The translations under genes and the position numbers were made by a program. 64,000 nucleotides of DNA from Desulfovibrio legallii (lineage in GTDB: Bacteria; Desulfobacterota; Desulfovibrionia; Desulfovibrionales; Desulfovibrionaceae): positions 1 to 64,000 of the forward strand of contig NZ_FNBX01000007.1 in the NCBI RefSeq assembly GCF_900102485.1. Direction: 5' to 3'. The notes beneath the pieces were generated by a model, which was given only the letters and a program-made list of their open reading frames with translations, made no database searches and was not told where the DNA came from. Shown here one piece after another: positions 45,149-53,073 of this stretch (the stretch's first letter is position 1; the number at the start of each line of letters is the position of its first letter).

Positions 45149-45997
45149 ATGTATCTAGTTATTGGTCTGGTCATAGTCGCAATTTCGGTGTTTACCGGCT
45201 ACACGCTCTCCCACGGCGAGTGGGCCGTGCTGTTTCAGCCCGCCGAATTCATCATTATCCTGGGCTGCGGCCTGGGGGCCTTCTTTGGTTCACAGACCAA
45301 GTACACCTTCAGCCTCATCGTCAAAAGCCTCAAACACCTGTTTGCCGACCCCGGCTCCAGCAAAGGGCGCTACCTGGAAACCCTGGCCCTGCTCTATGCC
45401 CTGTTTTCCAAAATGCACCGCGAAGGCGTCATCAGCATTGAAAGCGACGTGGAAAAGCCCGAATCCAGCCCCATTTTCAGCAAATATCCCAATATTTCCA
45501 AAGACAGCAAGGTCGTCAACTTTATCGGCGATACCCTGCGCGTTTACCTGACCACCGGCGACCCGGCCGATATTGACAGCCTCATGGACGTGGACATCAA
45601 CACCATGCGCGAAGAAGGCATTCTGCCCGCCCACGCCGTGTCGCATATGGCCGAATCCATGCCCGGCATGGGCATTGTGGCCTGCGTACTGGGCGTAGTG
45701 CTGGCTATGGGCAAGATCAACGAACCGCCGGAGATCCTGGGCCACTACATCGCGGCCGCCCTGGTAGGCACCTTTTTCGGCATCCTGTGCTGCTACGGCC
45801 TGTTTGGCCCCATGGGCTCCAAGCTGGAAAACTATGTGGCCGAAGAACACTTTTACTACCATTCCGTCAAAGAAGCCGTGGCTGCGGCCATCCGGGGCTC
45901 CACGCCGCTCATCGCCGTGGAATACGGGCGCAGGGCCATCCCTTACCCCTTCCGCCCCGCCTTTGCGGAAATGGAAGAGCGGCTCAAAAGCAGCTAG
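45149..45997 (+). CDS. motA: flagellar motor stator protein MotA
   Basis: MotA and MotB form the proton- or sodium-driven stator of the flagellar motor. The 282-residue protein has four transmembrane segments and the MotA blocks LFQPAEFIIILGCGLGAF near the N-terminus and SMPGMGIVACVLGVVLAMG, which includes the conserved loop-TM3 Pro/Gly region. The cytoplasmic loop between TM2 and TM3 is present at full length. The ATG at 45149 follows GGCGGCAG; the frame is open 190 nt upstream but that part is unlike MotA. A sigma-54 promoter and a short perfect hairpin (45092-45111) lie in its leader. motB follows 212 nt later. Confidence 0.94.
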   Translation: MYLVIGLVIVAISVFTGYTLSHGEWAVLFQPAEFIIILGCGLGAFFGSQTKYTFSLIVKSLKHLFADPGSSKGRYLETLALLYALFSKMHREGVISIESDVEKPESSPIFSKYPNISKDSKVVNFIGDTLRVYLTTGDPADIDSLMDVDINTMREEGILPAHAVSHMAESMPGMGIVACVLGVVLAMGKINEPPEILGHYIAAALVGTFFGILCCYGLFGPMGSKLENYVAEEHFYYHSVKEAVAAAIRGSTPLIAVEYGRRAIPYPFRPAFAEMEERLKSS

Positions 45998-46209
45998 CGC
46001 GGCCGACGCCTGCAGCGCACTGCCGTTGCGCGGTCGACGCCGTTGCGCCCTGGCCTGGCAATGGTCAGGCCCTGCGGGCCGGACAAGCCTGACCGCGGGC
46101 TCGTCCTGAGGCGCGGCGCGTTCAGGCGCATCCTGACGCGGCGCCGGCCCGCGCATCTTTTCCGTTTCTGGTTGACTGCAGGCTGCGCGCGGCGCAAGGG
46201 GGAAAACGT

Positions 46210-46920
46210 ATGGGTGGCGGCGCATGGAAAGTGGCTTACGCCGACTTTGTCACGGCCATGATGGCCTTTTTTCTGCTGCTCTGGGTGCTCAGCATGGTGC
46301 CGCCGGACACCAAGGCGGGCCTTGCCGCCTACTTCAGCGGCGACCGCAATTTCGATTCCAGCTCCACCTCGCCCATTTCCAACAATCCCTTTATCCAGAA
46401 TACGGATAAAATCGATACCCGCGACCTGAAAATCAGCGAAGTGGAAAAATCCCACTACGCCATCGCCCAAAAAATCAAGCAGATGCTCATGGCCGACGCC
46501 GTCCCCCAAAGCGCTTCGGGCATCAGCGCCGACGACGTGGGCGTGCAGCTCAGGGTCAATTCCGACGTGCTGTTCAAGCCCGGCAGCGTGGAACTCCTGC
46601 CCCAGGGCGACAAGGTGCTCCAGGGCGTACTCCAGCTCATGAACGAATACAACCTGTACCTGGTGGTGCGCGGCCACGCCGACGCCGCTGAAACCCGCCC
46701 CCCCTTCGCCTCGGCCTGGGAGCTTTCCGGCGCGCGCGCCGCCGCCATGGTCAACTACCTGGCCACCCACGGCATCAAGCCCACCCGCATGCGCGCCGTG
46801 AGCTACGGCGATACCCGCCCCCTGCGCCCCGGCCTGGACGAGCAAAGCCGCGCCGCCAACCGCCGGGTGGAATTTTTCTTCCACCGGCCTGAGGTCATGT
46901 CCTACAGCGTCGTGTATTAG
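46210..46920 (+). CDS. motB: flagellar motor stator protein MotB
   Basis: The 236-residue protein begins GGGAWKVAYADFVTAMMAFFLLLW, the MotB transmembrane helix with the essential ion-carrying Asp (YADF, residue 12). It then has a linker and an OmpA-like peptidoglycan-binding domain with RGHADAAETRPPF, ELSGARAAAMVNYL and RAVSYGDTRPL followed by AANRRVEFFF. The usual basic N-terminal tail is very short here. A longer start was looked for but only non-canonical codons are in frame upstream, and AAGGGGG fits the ATG. It pairs with motA and is followed 11 nt later by a glycosyltransferase gene. Confidence 0.94.
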   Translation: MGGGAWKVAYADFVTAMMAFFLLLWVLSMVPPDTKAGLAAYFSGDRNFDSSSTSPISNNPFIQNTDKIDTRDLKISEVEKSHYAIAQKIKQMLMADAVPQSASGISADDVGVQLRVNSDVLFKPGSVELLPQGDKVLQGVLQLMNEYNLYLVVRGHADAAETRPPFASAWELSGARAAAMVNYLATHGIKPTRMRAVSYGDTRPLRPGLDEQSRAANRRVEFFFHRPEVMSYSVVY

Positions 46921-46931
46921 GGGAACCGCGC

Positions 46932-48632
46932 ATGCCTTCGGCCAGTCCCGCCTTGGGGCGCGTGCGCCTGCCCGACCACACCGGCGCGCCCATACACCTT
47001 TCGTCAAGCCCGCAAGCCTGGGAATGCCGGGGCCAGGGCCAGGCCGTGCTGCTGCTGGGCCTGGGCCCGGACCGCCCCCAGGACCTGCCCTTTGCCCGCG
47101 AGGCCTCTACAGTCTTCTGGCTGGAGGCGGCCGCCGTCAAACGCGCCCTGGAGGCCTGCGCTCCGGAGGCGGCCGCCGCGCGCCGCAGCCTGCCTCCCCA
47201 CTGGCGGGAGGTTTCGCCCCGCGCCGCCGTGGCCCTGGCCCCGCGCTGCCGGTGCTGTTTTTATCTGCCCGGCCTGCGGCTGGCCCCCGACTTCTGGGGC
47301 CCCCTGCTGGGGCGCGTGGACGCCGCCCTGGTCGCGGCGACGGCAGAGCCTTTGCTGCTTCCGGCCTGGGCCGCCCGCCAAGCGGGCCTGGCCCCCGGCC
47401 CCGCCCGCGCCTTTTCGGACGCTCCCGATCAGGACGGCGAGGGCCTTGGGGCCGTCCTCCTGCCGGGCGCGGACAACCAGCTTCTGCATGCGGAGCTGCG
47501 CCAGGCCTGTGCGGCCTGCGGCTACGGGCCGGTGCTTACCCGTCTGCCCCGGCCCGATCCGGAACGGAACGCGCGGGGCACGCGCGCTGCGGACGCCTTT
47601 GCGGCGGCCTGGCGCGACCTGCTGCCCGCCCAGAAGCCCGCCATGCTGCTTTCCGTCAACCTGCGCGGGCTGGATCCTGAGGGCAGGGTTTTCCATCTTT
47701 GCCGGGCCCTGGGCATTCCGGTGGGCGTCTGGTTTGTGGACAACCCCTGGCATGTGCTCTCCGCCCTGCGCCTGCCCTGGTGGCGCGGGGCGCACCTCTT
47801 CGTCACCGACCCCGGCTTCATGCCGGATCTGCGCGCCCAGGGGGCGCAGAGCGTGAGCTATCTGCCCCTGGCCGCAGCCCCGCACATGTGGCGCGGCGCG
47901 GACGACGACCTGCCGGAGCTCACGGCCCCGCCGCTCTTTGTGGGGCGTTCGGCCTTCCCCGAAAAAGACCGCTTTTTTGCCGCCGCACGCCTGCCGCAGG
48001 CCGCCGGGGAAGAGGCCGCCGCACTTTTGCAGCAGAGCCGCGGCCCAACCGATGCGCCGCACTTTTTCTGGTGGCAGCGCAGCCTGGGGCTGCGCGCGCC
48101 CTGGCCCGGCAACGACGTGCGCCGCGCGGGCCTCGGCGCGGAGCGCTGCTCTCTGGCCAACCGGGCCCACTGGCTCAAGGCCGCCGGAGCCGAAGGGGGC
48201 GGTCTGCGCGTGGTGGGCGACGGCGGCTGGCGCGCCCTGCTGCCGGAAGCTGAAATCCTGCCGCCCGTGGACTACTACACACAGCTGTCCGGGCTCTACG
48301 CCGCGGCTGCGGCCGTGCTCAACGTCACCAGCCTGCTCCTGCCCCACAGCCTGAGCCAGCGGCATTTTGACGTCTGGGCCGCCGGCGGCCTGCTGCTCAG
48401 CGACGCTACCCAAGGACTGGATCTTTTCCCCCGCGAACTGACGGAACCCATTGCCCTGCGCGGGCCGGAAGACTTCCCCCGCCGCCTGGCGGAGCTGCGC
48501 GCCCGGCCGCAAGAGGCCCGCGATCTGCGCCTGGCCTGGCGGCGGCACCTGCGCGCCCGCCACAGCTATACGCAGCGCGTCCGGCGCATCGCCGAAGTCC
48601 TGGGCGCGCCCCTCCCCCCGCCGCAGCCCTAG
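46932..48632 (+). CDS. DUF3880/CgeB-type glycosyltransferase
   Basis: The 566-residue protein combines a DUF3880-like N-terminal domain with a CgeB-type C-terminal transferase domain. The N-terminal landmarks are AMLLSVNLRGLDPEG and VGVWFVDNPWHVLS. The C-terminal block around LSQRHFDVWAAGGLLLSDATQGL is typical for nucleotide-sugar binding in this group. It starts 11 nt after motB, which hints at flagellin or motor-associated glycosylation. A flippase gene follows, so an LPS or O-antigen role is also possible. The acceptor is not known. Its last codon overlaps the third dispersed repeat. Confidence 0.78.
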   Translation: MPSASPALGRVRLPDHTGAPIHLSSSPQAWECRGQGQAVLLLGLGPDRPQDLPFAREASTVFWLEAAAVKRALEACAPEAAAARRSLPPHWREVSPRAAVALAPRCRCCFYLPGLRLAPDFWGPLLGRVDAALVAATAEPLLLPAWAARQAGLAPGPARAFSDAPDQDGEGLGAVLLPGADNQLLHAELRQACAACGYGPVLTRLPRPDPERNARGTRAADAFAAAWRDLLPAQKPAMLLSVNLRGLDPEGRVFHLCRALGIPVGVWFVDNPWHVLSALRLPWWRGAHLFVTDPGFMPDLRAQGAQSVSYLPLAAAPHMWRGADDDLPELTAPPLFVGRSAFPEKDRFFAAARLPQAAGEEAAALLQQSRGPTDAPHFFWWQRSLGLRAPWPGNDVRRAGLGAERCSLANRAHWLKAAGAEGGGLRVVGDGGWRALLPEAEILPPVDYYTQLSGLYAAAAAVLNVTSLLLPHSLSQRHFDVWAAGGLLLSDATQGLDLFPRELTEPIALRGPEDFPRRLAELRARPQEARDLRLAWRRHLRARHSYTQRVRRIAEVLGAPLPPPQP

Positions 48633-48770
48633 GGCAGATTAACGTCGAGAATATGCATCCTCAAAGTTTACGGCACGCTCGTTTCAGCGCTTAACAGCGC
48701 CGCAAAGCTGCACTTGCGCCTTTGCGGCGGGCATCTGCCTGCGCGCCGTCTGGTCCTTGTGGCCCGCCGG
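48629..48770 (-). repeat. dispersed ~150-bp palindromic repeat, copy 3 (inverted, diverged)
   Basis: Compared with the reverse complement of the copy at 31657, this one keeps CTAG-GCAGATTA, the GAGAAT...CTCAAAGTTTACGGCACGCTCGTTT block (its middle ATATGCATC has decayed), the AGCGCTTAACAGCGC segment and GCGGGC-TCTGC. Beyond 48750 the match fades. It begins at the stop codon of the glycosyltransferase gene and fills the gap before the flippase gene. Confidence 0.65.
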
Positions 48771-48791
48771 GAAGTGCGTTAATTTCCGGCC

Positions 48792-50345
48792 ATGCAAAGC
48801 GCCACCCCCACCCTGGCCCGCCGTTACGTCTTCAAGCTGCTGGCCAATGTCGCTTCCGTGCCCGTCTATCTGGCCATGGAGGCCATCCTGCCGCGCGCGC
48901 TGGGGCCGCGCATGTACGGCAACTACAGCTTTGCCACCAATCTCTTCCAGCAGCTTTCCGGCTTTCTGGATATGGGCACCTCCACCTGCTTCTACAACGC
49001 CCTTTCCCGGCGGCAGGAGGAATGCGGCCTCATCGCCTTTTATCTGCGGGTGGGTCTGCTGGTGCTGGGCGTCAGCGCCCTGGCCGCCCTTTGCCTGCAG
49101 ATTCCGGCCGTGGGCGGCCTGCTCATGCCCGACGTGCCCCTCTGGCTGGCCCCACTGGCCGCCCTTTGGGCCTTCCTCACCTGGTGGGGGCGCGTGCTGC
49201 GCTCCATGAACGACGCCGTGGGGATCACGGTTTCCTCGGAGCTCGCCCGCACCGTGCTCTCCCTGCTGGCCGTGGGCCTGCTGGGCCTGCTGTTCTGGGC
49301 GGATCAGCTGAACATCTACAGCCTCTTTGCCCAGCAATACCTCATGCTGGGGGCCACGGCCCTGGCCTACTGGCTGGTGACCCGCGCCTATTGGCGCAGC
49401 CGGGATCAGGTTCTGCGCCTGACCCTGACCCCGGAGCAGACCCGCGCCTACGGGCGGGAATTTTTCGCCTACAGTCACCCCCTGTTCATCCAGGCCCTGC
49501 TCTCTTTTTTGCTGCTCTCGGCAGAGCGCTGGCTGCTGCAGTGGTTTGACGGCAGCGTGCAGCAAGGCTTTTTCGCCCTTTCCCAGAAAGTGAGCATGGC
49601 CTGCTTTCTCTTTGTCTCGGCCATGACGCCCCTGATCATGCGCGAGCTCTCCATAGCCTGGGGCCACGGCGACCGCGCGGCCATGGGCCGCCTGCTGGAC
49701 CGCTTTGCCCCGCTGCTCTATGTGGTGGCCGCCTATTTTTCCTGCTTTACCCTGGCGGAAGGCGCGGCCCTGGTGCGCTTTTTCGGCGGGGCGGAGTTCG
49801 CCGCCGCCACCCTGCCCGTGCAGATCATGGCCCTTTACCCCCTGCACCAGGCCTACGGACAACTGGCGGGCTCCGTCTTCCACGCCACGGGCCGCACCCG
49901 CGTGCTGCGCAACATAGCCGCCCTGGAATGCGTCTACGGCTTCAGCACGGCCTGGTTCCTGCTGGCCCCGCCGGATCTCTGGGGCTGCAACCTGGGGGCT
50001 GTGGGCCTGGCCATAAAAACCGTGGCCGTACAGATCATCACGGTCAACCTCTATCTCTGGCTGGCATCGCGCTTCATCCCCCTGCACTTCTGGCGCAACC
50101 TGGCCCATCAGGTCTGGAGCTTGGCCGTGTTGCTGGCCCTGGCCTTCGCCTGCCGGGAGGGCACCCTGCACTTGGCCCCCGCCCTGGGCCTGGGCGGCGT
50201 GGATTCCATCCCCCGCTTCATCCTTTCCGGCGCGGTCTACACCCTTTGCCTGGGGCTGCTCTGCCTGGGGGTGCCCGCAGTGCTGGGCCTTACCCGGCAG
50301 GACGTGCGGGAATTGCGGGCACGCTTCCGCGCCCGGGGGCTGTAA
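48792..50345 (+). CDS. Wzx-like polysaccharide flippase
   Basis: The 517-residue protein has about fourteen hydrophobic helices and the polysaccharide-synthesis/MATE-like layout of Wzx flippases. The start LANVASVPVYLAMEAILPRALGPRMYGNYSFA, recognisable by ILPRALGPRMYG, is typical. It would move lipid-linked glycan units across the inner membrane. Neighbours are a CgeB-type transferase upstream and, further away, WbpP and GT2 enzymes, so it probably belongs to a scattered surface-glycan set. Substrate cannot be deduced. The ATG at 48792 has a weak ribosome binding site (TTCCGG). Confidence 0.83.
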   Translation: MQSATPTLARRYVFKLLANVASVPVYLAMEAILPRALGPRMYGNYSFATNLFQQLSGFLDMGTSTCFYNALSRRQEECGLIAFYLRVGLLVLGVSALAALCLQIPAVGGLLMPDVPLWLAPLAALWAFLTWWGRVLRSMNDAVGITVSSELARTVLSLLAVGLLGLLFWADQLNIYSLFAQQYLMLGATALAYWLVTRAYWRSRDQVLRLTLTPEQTRAYGREFFAYSHPLFIQALLSFLLLSAERWLLQWFDGSVQQGFFALSQKVSMACFLFVSAMTPLIMRELSIAWGHGDRAAMGRLLDRFAPLLYVVAAYFSCFTLAEGAALVRFFGGAEFAAATLPVQIMALYPLHQAYGQLAGSVFHATGRTRVLRNIAALECVYGFSTAWFLLAPPDLWGCNLGAVGLAIKTVAVQIITVNLYLWLASRFIPLHFWRNLAHQVWSLAVLLALAFACREGTLHLAPALGLGGVDSIPRFILSGAVYTLCLGLLCLGVPAVLGLTRQDVRELRARFRARGL

Positions 50346-50403
50346 GCCCTGATTTTGATGAGGATTGCGCCCGCGGCGCGGCAGAAAAACTCTTGGGAAG
50401 ACC

Positions 50404-51054
50404 TCAGAGGCCGGCGTCGCCAACGGGCGTCATCCAGCCCGCGGCCAGCAGCTCGCGCGCCAGCGGGGCCAGCGGCAGCCCCACCACCGTGCTCCAGGAG
50501 CCTTCCACCCGCTCCGCCAAAAAAGCGCCCTGGCCCTGAATGGCGTAGGCCCCGGCCTTGTCGTCGGGTTCGCCCGTGCGCACATAGGCCCGCAGCACGG
50601 CTTCAGGCCAACGCCCGAAGCGCACCCGGCTTACGTCGCTGAACACCCGCGCCGCGCCGCGCGGCGGCGCAAGGCATACGGCGCTGACCACCGCGTGTTC
50701 CCGCCCGTTGAGACGCCGCAGCATCTCCAGGGCGTGGGCCCGGTCGCGGGGCTTGCCCAGGATTTCGTCCCCCAGGGCCACCACCGTATCCGCAGCCAGC
50801 ACCAGACTGCAGGCGCGCTCCGCCGCAGCCAGCCCGGCGGCCACATCCGACGCTTTGGCCGTTGCGGCCCGTTGGGTATAGGCTTCAGGCGGCTCGCCGG
50901 GCCAGGGCCGGGGCTCTGCGCCCAAGGGGCGGGCCAGCGTGAAAGACAGGCCCCACTCTTCCAGAAACTGCCGCCGCCGGGGCGAAGCCGAAGCCAGCAC
51001 CAGGCGGCAGCCGGGCCGCAACGCAAAAAGCGGCGCCAAGACGGGGGCGCTCAT
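50404..51054 (-). CDS. maf: Maf-type nucleotide pyrophosphatase
   Basis: Maf proteins hydrolyse dTTP, UTP or modified nucleotides to monophosphates. The 216-residue protein shows all family motifs: LASASPRRRQFL near residue 20, LVLAADTVVALGDEILGKP in the middle with the catalytic Asp, and DKAGAYAIQGQGAFLAERVEGSWSTVVGLPL, quoted by DKAGAYAIQG. It is the first of several minus-strand genes, followed upstream by a phosphodiesterase 55 nt away. The N-terminus is about 15 residues longer than usual; a shorter start is possible. Confidence 0.93.
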   Translation of the reverse strand: MSAPVLAPLFALRPGCRLVLASASPRRRQFLEEWGLSFTLARPLGAEPRPWPGEPPEAYTQRAATAKASDVAAGLAAAERACSLVLAADTVVALGDEILGKPRDRAHALEMLRRLNGREHAVVSAVCLAPPRGAARVFSDVSRVRFGRWPEAVLRAYVRTGEPDDKAGAYAIQGQGAFLAERVEGSWSTVVGLPLAPLARELLAAGWMTPVGDAGL

Positions 51055-51108
51055 AGGGGGCAGCGCCGCCGTGGAGCGGACAAGGCGGAACGGCCAGCCA
51101 TGCGGGGC

Positions 51109-51666
51109 TCAGGCCTGCGGCGCGTGGCGCAGCACTTCCGCGCCTTGCGTGTCCAGAACGCGGAAAACGCCGGCCTCATAGAGCCCGTAGCTGGGCGGGA
51201 AACCGCCCTTGGGCAGGGAAAGGGAGCCGGGGTTCCAGAAGTGCAGGCCCCCCAGAGTCTCGCCGCGCGGCACATGGGTATGCCCCCGCAGCAGCACCGT
51301 GCCGGGGGCAAAGCCGGGGCACGGGGGCCGCTCCGGCAGACGGTGCCCGTGGCTGGCAAAAATGCGCAGACCGTCCGCGTCGATCCAGGCGTTTTCCGCC
51401 ACGGGAAAGGGCAGCAGGCCCAGGTCCACCTCGGCGTCGCAATTGCCGCGCACGGCCATGACCGGGCAGGGCAGGCCCGTCAGATCTGGCATGGCGCGCA
51501 GCACCTGGGGCGTGTCATAGCCCTGGGGCAGCGGGTTGCGCGGCCCGTGGTAGACCAGGTCGCCCAGCAGCACCAGCAGATCCGGCTGCAGCGCGCGGGC
51601 CCGCTCCAGCAAAAAACGCAGGCCGTGCAGGGAGCCGTGCAAATCGGAGGCAATGAGCAGCCGCAT
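51109..51666 (-). CDS. YfcE/MJ0936-type metallophosphodiesterase
   Basis: The 185-residue protein is a calcineurin-like phosphodiesterase with all five metal motifs: SDLHGS (residues 7-12), LLGDLVYHG, RGNCDAE, ASHGHRLP and RGHTHVP. E. coli YfcE cleaves phosphodiesters such as model substrates in a manganese-dependent way; its natural substrate is unknown. The ATG overlaps the stop codon of the Trm112-like gene by one base, so both are translationally coupled. maf lies 55 nt downstream on the same strand. Confidence 0.92.
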   Translation of the reverse strand: MRLLIASDLHGSLHGLRFLLERARALQPDLLVLLGDLVYHGPRNPLPQGYDTPQVLRAMPDLTGLPCPVMAVRGNCDAEVDLGLLPFPVAENAWIDADGLRIFASHGHRLPERPPCPGFAPGTVLLRGHTHVPRGETLGGLHFWNPGSLSLPKGGFPPSYGLYEAGVFRVLDTQGAEVLRHAPQA

Positions 51667-51887
51667 CAGCCGCGCTCCACGGCCTGTGGGTGCGCCGCGT
51701 CCCAGGCGGCGCGATCCTTGGCTTCTTCGTCCAGCATAATGGGGATCTCGTCCCGCACAGGATAGACCACCTTGCAGGCCGGGCAGGCAAAGCCCACCGT
51801 CTGTCCGCCCTCTTCCAGGGCCTTGAGGCCGCCCAGACAGCGGGGGCAGGCCAGAATACGCAGCAATTCTCCGGTTTCCAGGGGCAT
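51666..51887 (-). CDS. Trm112/UPF0434-like zinc-ribbon protein
   Basis: The 73-residue protein has the four cysteines of a small zinc ribbon, CPRC and CPAC, and the family ending VYPVRDEIPIML. Trm112-like proteins act as activators of methyltransferases in other organisms; bacterial YcaR-type members are mostly uncharacterised. The ATG at 51887 is preceded by GGAGGA. Its stop overlaps the start of the YfcE-type gene. The PHP-domain gene is divergent from it with a good promoter between. Confidence 0.88.
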   Translation of the reverse strand: MPLETGELLRILACPRCLGGLKALEEGGQTVGFACPACKVVYPVRDEIPIMLDEEAKDRAAWDAAHPQAVERG

Positions 51888-51944
51888 GGGTTCCTCCAGA
51901 TGGCAAAAGGCAAGCATAGTCCCTTGCCGTCGGGAGTTCAAGAC

Positions 51945-51974
51945 TTGCCCGCTTGCACCGCTGTGCGGTATACT
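51945..51974 (+). promoter_or_regulatory. promoter of the PHP-domain gene
   Basis: TTGCCC (51945-51950) and TATACT (51969-51974) are 18 nt apart. The -10 is near-perfect and lies about 100 nt before the start codon. Confidence 0.55.
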
Positions 51975-52073
51975 GGTATCTTCGCAGTGCCCGGCAGCCC
52001 GGACGCGCCGAGCAAAACGCAACGGCAACGGAACCTTGAAGTCCAGAACGCCTTGCCGTCAGGACACCACCCC

Positions 52074-52949
52074 ATGCGACGCATAGACCTCCACACCCAC
52101 ACCACCGCCTCAGACGGCACCGACGCCCCCGCCGAACTCATGCGCAACGCGGCCAAGGCCGGGCTGGCGGCCGTGGCCGTAACCGACCACGACACCCTTT
52201 CCGGCCTGGACGAAGCCGCCGCCGCAGGGCGGGAAACGGGCGTCATGCTGGTGCGCGGCTGCGAAATCTCCACGGGCACGGAGCTGGGCGAACTGCACAT
52301 CCTGGGCCTCTGGCTGCCGCAAAAAACAGAACCGCTGCAGGAAAAGCTGACCTGGCTGCGCAGCAAGCGGGACGAGCGCAACGCAGGCATTGTGGCCAAA
52401 CTCCAGGCCCTGGGGCTGGAGGTTGACATGGACGAGGTGCGGGCCGAAGCCAGGGGCGAAAGCGTGGGCCGCCCGCACATCGCCGCCGTGCTGGTGCGCA
52501 AAGGCTATGTGCGCGACCCGGGCGAGGCCTTCCGTGCTTACCTGGGCTGCAAGGGCAAGGCCTATCTGCCCAAAACCGTGCTGGAACCCGAAGACGGCGT
52601 GGGCCTTCTCTCCCGCGTGGGGGCCACCGTAAGTCTGGCCCATCCCCTGCTCTGGAAAGCCCCGGAAGGCTGGCTGGGGAAAATGCTCGGCCGCCTCAAA
52701 GACTGCGGCCTGGACGCCATAGAGGCCTACCACAGCGAACATTCCCAGGAGGACGTGCGCACCTGCCTCGCCCTGGCCAAACGCTTCAACCTCGGCGTCA
52801 GCGGCGGCTCCGACTACCACGGGGCCAACAAACCCGCCATCAGCCTGGGCAAGGGCTACGGCGGCCTGTTTGTGGGCTGGAACGTCCTCCAGGATCTGCT
52901 GGCCCGCCGCCGCGCCGCCGGGCTCCCCTGCCCGCAGGAAGCCGCGTAG
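52074..52949 (+). CDS. PHP-domain phosphoesterase (RNase AM/YciV type)
   Basis: The 291-residue protein has the PHP metal motifs: DLHTHTTASDGTD at residues 4-16, AVTDHDT near 42, and GSDYHG near 247. Length and motif order match E. coli YciV (RNase AM) and the 3',5'-nucleoside bisphosphate phosphatases, which remove 5' nucleotides from short RNAs or hydrolyse pAp. The substrate here is inferred from the family. It is monocistronic, with a good promoter, and ends convergently with kup. Confidence 0.88.
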   Translation: MRRIDLHTHTTASDGTDAPAELMRNAAKAGLAAVAVTDHDTLSGLDEAAAAGRETGVMLVRGCEISTGTELGELHILGLWLPQKTEPLQEKLTWLRSKRDERNAGIVAKLQALGLEVDMDEVRAEARGESVGRPHIAAVLVRKGYVRDPGEAFRAYLGCKGKAYLPKTVLEPEDGVGLLSRVGATVSLAHPLLWKAPEGWLGKMLGRLKDCGLDAIEAYHSEHSQEDVRTCLALAKRFNLGVSGGSDYHGANKPAISLGKGYGGLFVGWNVLQDLLARRRAAGLPCPQEAA

Positions 52950-52982
52950 CGCTGCGCGCGGCATGTGCTTTTCAGGCGGGGG

Positions 52983-53017
52983 AAGCGCGCAGGCCGTACC
53001 CTGGGCAGGCGCTTTTT
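52983..53017 (+). terminator. possible terminator between the PHP gene and kup
   Basis: AAGCGC (52983-52988) can pair with GCGCTT (53009-53014) across an internal GGCC/CCTGG region, and is followed by TTTTT. The stem is short and imperfect. Confidence 0.4.
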
Positions 53018-53073
53018 CATAATCAATTGTCGTGTGCTGCGGCAGCCGTTCCCTGGGCGTTGTGGGCGGCCCC

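Noticed and set aside
46932..48632. Assignment of the glycosyltransferase as a dedicated flagellin-modifying enzyme
   Set aside because: Only position after motB supports it; family members have diverse acceptors, so the call was kept general.
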